Source of the DNA: Balneolales bacterium
GTDB lineage: Bacteria; Bacteroidota; Rhodothermia; Balneolales; Natronogracilivirgulaceae
Direction of reading: 5' to 3'
Assembly: GCA_007133995.1 (NCBI GenBank)
Contig: SLLP01000273.1
Coordinates: 1-8,908 of the forward strand
DNA: 8,908 nucleotides
Under the pieces are notes generated by a model. It was not told the DNA's origin. It worked only from the letters and a program-made list of their open reading frames with translations, and did not search any database. Shown one piece after another: positions 6,212-8,908 of this stretch. A program made the translations under genes and the position numbers. How positions within the stretch are numbered: position 1 is the first letter of the stretch; each line of letters begins with the position of its first letter.

Positions 6212-7831
6212 ATGAGTCACGTTAAACCAGAAGAAGTCTCCGCCATTCTTCGTAAACAGCTTGCCGAATTCGATGGCAGCACTGATGTTTATGATGTCGG
6301 GACCGTCCTCGAAGTGGGAGACGGAATTGCCAGAGTTTACGGACTGTCAAAAGTACAGGCCGGTGAGCTGGTGGAGCTTCCGGATTCAAAGGATGAAGAA
6401 GGAAAACCCGTCCGTGGAATGGTTCAAAACCTTGAAGAGGACAATGTCGGTATCGTTCTCTTCGGTGGTTCCAAATCTGTAAAAGAGGGCGACAAAGTTC
6501 AGCGTACCAAAGAAATTGCGTCCCTGCCTGTCGGCGAAGGTTTGCTCGGACGTGTTATCGACCCCCTGGGACGACCAATCGATGGAAAAGGGCCGATATC
6601 GGGCGAAACCATCAACCTGCCCCTTGAACGTAAGGCGCCGGGCGTAATTTTCCGTGAACCGGTATCTGAACCGGTACAGACCGGTATCAAATTTATCGAT
6701 ACGCTGATCCCCATCGGCCGCGGCCAGCGCGAGCTCATTATCGGTGACCGGCAAACCGGAAAAACCGCTATCGCTATCGATACCGTTATAAATCAGAAAA
6801 GTACACAGGAAACCGACAAGCCGGTTTACTGTGTCTATGTTGCGATCGGACAAAAAGGATCAACTGTAGCTCTGGTCAACCAGGCGCTTCGCGAGAATGG
6901 TGCGTCCGATTATACGGTGATTGTCTCAGCTCCTGCATCAGTAGCTGCACCGCTGCAGTATGTAGCACCGTTTGCAGGCGCTGCTATCGGGGAGTATTTT
7001 CGTGATACCGGACGTCATGTGCTGGTTATTTTTGATGACTTGTCCAAACAGGCTGTCGCCTACCGGGAACTCTCACTGCTGCTGCGACGACCCCCCGGAC
7101 GCGAAGCCTACCCCGGCGATGTTTTCTATCTTCACAGTCGTCTGTTGGAACGTGCCGCCAAGATCAACTCCAATGATCAGGTAGCAAAAAACATGAACGA
7201 TGTTCCAGAACCACTGCGTGATAAACTGAAAGGAGGGGGCTCACTTACCGCTCTTCCCATTATTGAGACCCAGGCTGGTGACGTTTCCGCCTATATCCCA
7301 ACAAACGTGATCTCTATCACTGACGGACAGATATTCCTGCAGACCAACCTGTTCAACTCAGGTATACGTCCGGCTATTGACGTCGGTATTTCCGTATCCC
7401 GTGTGGGCGGTGCCGCTCAGGTCAAATCGATGAAAAAACTGGCGGGTACTCTCAAGCTGGATCTTGCTCAGTACCGTGAACTCGAAGCATTTGCCAAGTT
7501 TGGATCCGAACTTGATATAGCCACGCAACGTCAACTCAGCAGGGGAGCTCGGACGGTAGAAGTACTCAAGCAAGGACAGTACGAACCATTGTCGGTCGAA
7601 CATCAGATAGCACTCCTGCTAGCTAACAACAAAGGTGTACTTGACAAGCTTCCAATTGCTACCATCAGGGAGTTTGAAAATCAGTACCTTGAAGCGGTAA
7701 GCCTTAAATTTTCCGACGAATTGGATATACTCGGCAAATCCGGAGTTCTCAGTGATGAATTGGCTGCGAAATTGGAAGAAGAGGCTATTAACATCCAAAA
7801 ACAGATACTAAGCGGACAGGAAGTATCCTGA
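6212..7831 (+). CDS. atpA: ATP synthase F1 subunit alpha
   Basis: Alpha forms the F1 ring with beta and binds nucleotide at non-catalytic sites. The 539-residue protein has an N-terminal beta-barrel (about 28-100), then the nucleotide-binding core. The core holds the P-loop GDRQTGKT (178-185), a Walker B strand VLVIFDD (270-276), and the ATP synthase signature PAIDVGISVSRVG (387-399), in which R397 is the arginine finger reaching into the catalytic beta site. A helical C-terminal domain follows. An extra stretch of about 15 residues (roughly 319-339, with VAKNMNDVPEPLRDKLKG) precedes GGGSLTALP; it is typical of Bacteroidota-group alpha subunits and accounts for part of the extra length over about 510. 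atpG begins 1 nt after the stop codon. The beta gene is not in the window. Confidence 0.98.
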   Translation: MSHVKPEEVSAILRKQLAEFDGSTDVYDVGTVLEVGDGIARVYGLSKVQAGELVELPDSKDEEGKPVRGMVQNLEEDNVGIVLFGGSKSVKEGDKVQRTKEIASLPVGEGLLGRVIDPLGRPIDGKGPISGETINLPLERKAPGVIFREPVSEPVQTGIKFIDTLIPIGRGQRELIIGDRQTGKTAIAIDTVINQKSTQETDKPVYCVYVAIGQKGSTVALVNQALRENGASDYTVIVSAPASVAAPLQYVAPFAGAAIGEYFRDTGRHVLVIFDDLSKQAVAYRELSLLLRRPPGREAYPGDVFYLHSRLLERAAKINSNDQVAKNMNDVPEPLRDKLKGGGSLTALPIIETQAGDVSAYIPTNVISITDGQIFLQTNLFNSGIRPAIDVGISVSRVGGAAQVKSMKKLAGTLKLDLAQYRELEAFAKFGSELDIATQRQLSRGARTVEVLKQGQYEPLSVEHQIALLLANNKGVLDKLPIATIREFENQYLEAVSLKFSDELDILGKSGVLSDELAAKLEEEAINIQKQILSGQEVS

Positions 7832-7832
7832 T

Positions 7833-8786
7833 ATGGCTAACTTAAGGGACATACGCGATCGAATAGCATCTGTAAAAAGTACCCAACAGATCACAAGGGC
7901 TATGAAAATGGTCGCTGCAGCGCGTCTGCGCAAGGCTCAGGAACGCATGACGGATGCCAGACCCTATAGCTGCCGGCTGCGTGACATTGTTGGCCGTCTT
8001 GTTGAAAAGAGTGAAACCGTTCACCCGCTTTTTCAAAGAAAAGACAATCCCCGGAAGATACTGTTGCTTGTCATGGGTTCCGACCGCGGACTTTGTGGCG
8101 GATTCAATAACAATCTGTTTAGGATCGTGGAATACAGACTTCATGATCACTTTTCCGATCATCTGAAGGAGAATACCCTATCCATGATTTGTTTCGGGAA
8201 AAAGGCTTATGATTATTTTCGAGTTCGTAAATATCCCGTTATCGATCATAAGACCGGTTTTTTTGAAGACCTCGAATACGAACACGTCATTCAGGTGATG
8301 AACAAAATTGTCGATGAATTCAAAAATGGCACCTACGATGAAGTGCATCTTGCGTTTAACGAATTCAAATCTGTAATTGCACAGCGTCGACGCTTTGAAA
8401 AGCTGCTGCCTGTCGAGTATGAAAGGGATGATAAAACTCTGCCTGTAACCAGCAAGAATGACATAGAAAAAGCCCGTAAACCTGACATTGGCAAAGAAAG
8501 GGAAAAAAAGAAGGACCTTTCTGACATCGACTACCTATATGAGCCGGACGCAGATACCATACTTGATGCGGTTCTTCCACTTTTTGTCAATATTCAGATC
8601 TGGCAGGCTTCCCTGGAATCTTTCGCATCAGAGCAGGGAGCACGGATGACAGCCATGGACAGTGCAACTGAAAATGCCGGTGAGATTATCAGTGACCTTG
8701 AACTTAAATACAACCAGGCTCGCCAGGCCGCCATCACAAAAGAAATTTCTGAAATAGTTTCAGGTGCTGAAGCGTTATCGAAATAA
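7833..8786 (+). CDS. atpG: ATP synthase F1 subunit gamma
   Basis: Gamma is the central shaft that couples c-ring rotation to the beta catalytic sites. The 317-residue protein has the two terminal helices that form the coiled coil: MANLRDIRDRIASVKSTQQI at the start and about 255-315 at the end, including LASEQ-like FASEQGARMTAMDSATENA. The Rossmann-like middle includes GSDRGLCGGFN (82-92). It is about 25-30 residues longer than the common 287-290. The extra residues form a charged Lys/Asp/Glu stretch at about 197-231, between KLLPVEYE and DYLYEPD. This is the same place where chloroplast and cyanobacterial gamma carry a regulatory insert, but no cysteine is present here. It is the last gene of the cluster and is followed 20 bp later by a tRNA gene. 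Confidence 0.97.
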   Translation: MANLRDIRDRIASVKSTQQITRAMKMVAAARLRKAQERMTDARPYSCRLRDIVGRLVEKSETVHPLFQRKDNPRKILLLVMGSDRGLCGGFNNNLFRIVEYRLHDHFSDHLKENTLSMICFGKKAYDYFRVRKYPVIDHKTGFFEDLEYEHVIQVMNKIVDEFKNGTYDEVHLAFNEFKSVIAQRRRFEKLLPVEYERDDKTLPVTSKNDIEKARKPDIGKEREKKKDLSDIDYLYEPDADTILDAVLPLFVNIQIWQASLESFASEQGARMTAMDSATENAGEIISDLELKYNQARQAAITKEISEIVSGAEALSK

Positions 8787-8791
8787 TTTCG

Positions 8792-8799
8792 TATCTTCG
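8792..8799 (+). promoter_or_regulatory. Possible -7 element of a tRNA-Ser promoter
   Basis: TATCTTCG matches five of the six fixed bases of the Bacteroidota -7 element TAnnTTTG and ends 7 bp before the tRNA. A start site there would give an almost leaderless tRNA precursor. The matching -33 element would have to lie inside the end of atpG, where no clear TTG/TTTG is found at the right distance. The tRNA might instead be cotranscribed with atpG. The call is an inference from position and partial match. Confidence 0.35.
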
Positions 8800-8806
8800 G
8801 CGCACT

Positions 8807-8891
8807 GGAGAGATGGCAGAGTGGTCGAATGCGGCGGTCTTGAAAACCGTTGAGCCGCAAGGCTCCGGGGGTTCGAATCCCTCTCTCTCCG
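8807..8891 (+). tRNA. tRNA-Ser(UGA)
   Basis: A complete class II tRNA can be folded by eye. The acceptor stem pairs GGAGAGA (8807-8813) with TCTCTCC (8884-8890), with G at 8891 as discriminator. The D arm begins after TG. The anticodon stem (8834-8838 with 8846-8850) closes a 7-nt loop with anticodon TGA at 8841-8843, reading UCA and related serine codons. The long variable arm GAGCC-GCAA-GGCTC (8852-8865) is typical of serine tRNA. The T arm has a TTCGAAT loop (8872-8878). CCA is not encoded: CTC follows the discriminator, so CCA must be added by an enzyme. The remaining 17 nt to the window end show no terminator. Confidence 0.97.
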
Positions 8892-8908
8892 CTCACAAAG
8901 CTCCGCAT

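Noticed and set aside
8594..8908. Minus-strand reading frame of 104 codons containing GERGIRTPGALR.
   Set aside because: It is the reverse strand of the tRNA-Ser gene and the end of atpG. The RGIRTPG peptide is a well-known false protein produced by translating serine tRNA genes backwards.

Overview
The window is an ordinary-looking, densely packed chromosomal segment on the plus strand. It most likely comes from a member of the Bacteroidota/Balneolota/Rhodothermota group (FCB bacteria). Three things point there: the F-type ATP synthase operon lacks atpD and atpC after atpG, AtpB has a signal peptide and a periplasmic N-terminal extension, and AtpA carries the asparagine-rich insert seen in that group. 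Most genes also lack a Shine-Dalgarno sequence. Among these phyla the neighbourhood (M23 peptidase, bactofilin, AtpZ, AtpI, atpBEFHAG) suggests Balneolota or a near relative, but this is recall, not a database result.

Layout. Positions 1-77 are a short leader with two palindromes in front of guaB (78-1556), which encodes a complete CBS-containing IMP dehydrogenase for GTP synthesis. A 100-bp gap (1557-1656) holds two identical promoter-like hexamer pairs in tandem. It leads to a membrane-anchored M23 peptidoglycan endopeptidase (1657-2523) and a bactofilin (2588-3049), a pair linked to cell-shape control in other bacteria. After a 67-bp gap the ATP synthase cluster begins with two small membrane proteins, AtpZ-like (3117-3368) and AtpI-like (3355-3738). 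It continues with atpB (a), atpE (c), atpF (b), atpH (delta), atpA (alpha) and atpG (gamma), ending at 8786. A class II tRNA-Ser(UGA) gene starts 20 bp later (8807-8891).

How the genes work together. atpB, atpE and atpF encode the membrane proton channel and stator. atpH, atpA and atpG encode the stator cap, one of the two F1 ring subunits and the central shaft. The catalytic beta and the epsilon subunit must be encoded elsewhere. Several junctions overlap or nearly abut (atpZ/atpI 14 nt, atpI/atpB 4 nt, atpF/atpH 4 nt, atpA/atpG 1-nt gap), suggesting one operon with translational coupling. atpE has a recognisable Shine-Dalgarno sequence, fitting the need for many c subunits per complex.

No mobile element, CRISPR array, phage gene, pseudogene or clearly novel system is visible. 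The points worth a second look are regulatory (tandem promoters, guaB leader palindromes, helically phased CGCTT repeats, a tRNA promoter in a 20-bp gap) and structural (a charged insert in AtpG, the M23-bactofilin pair next to ATP synthase).
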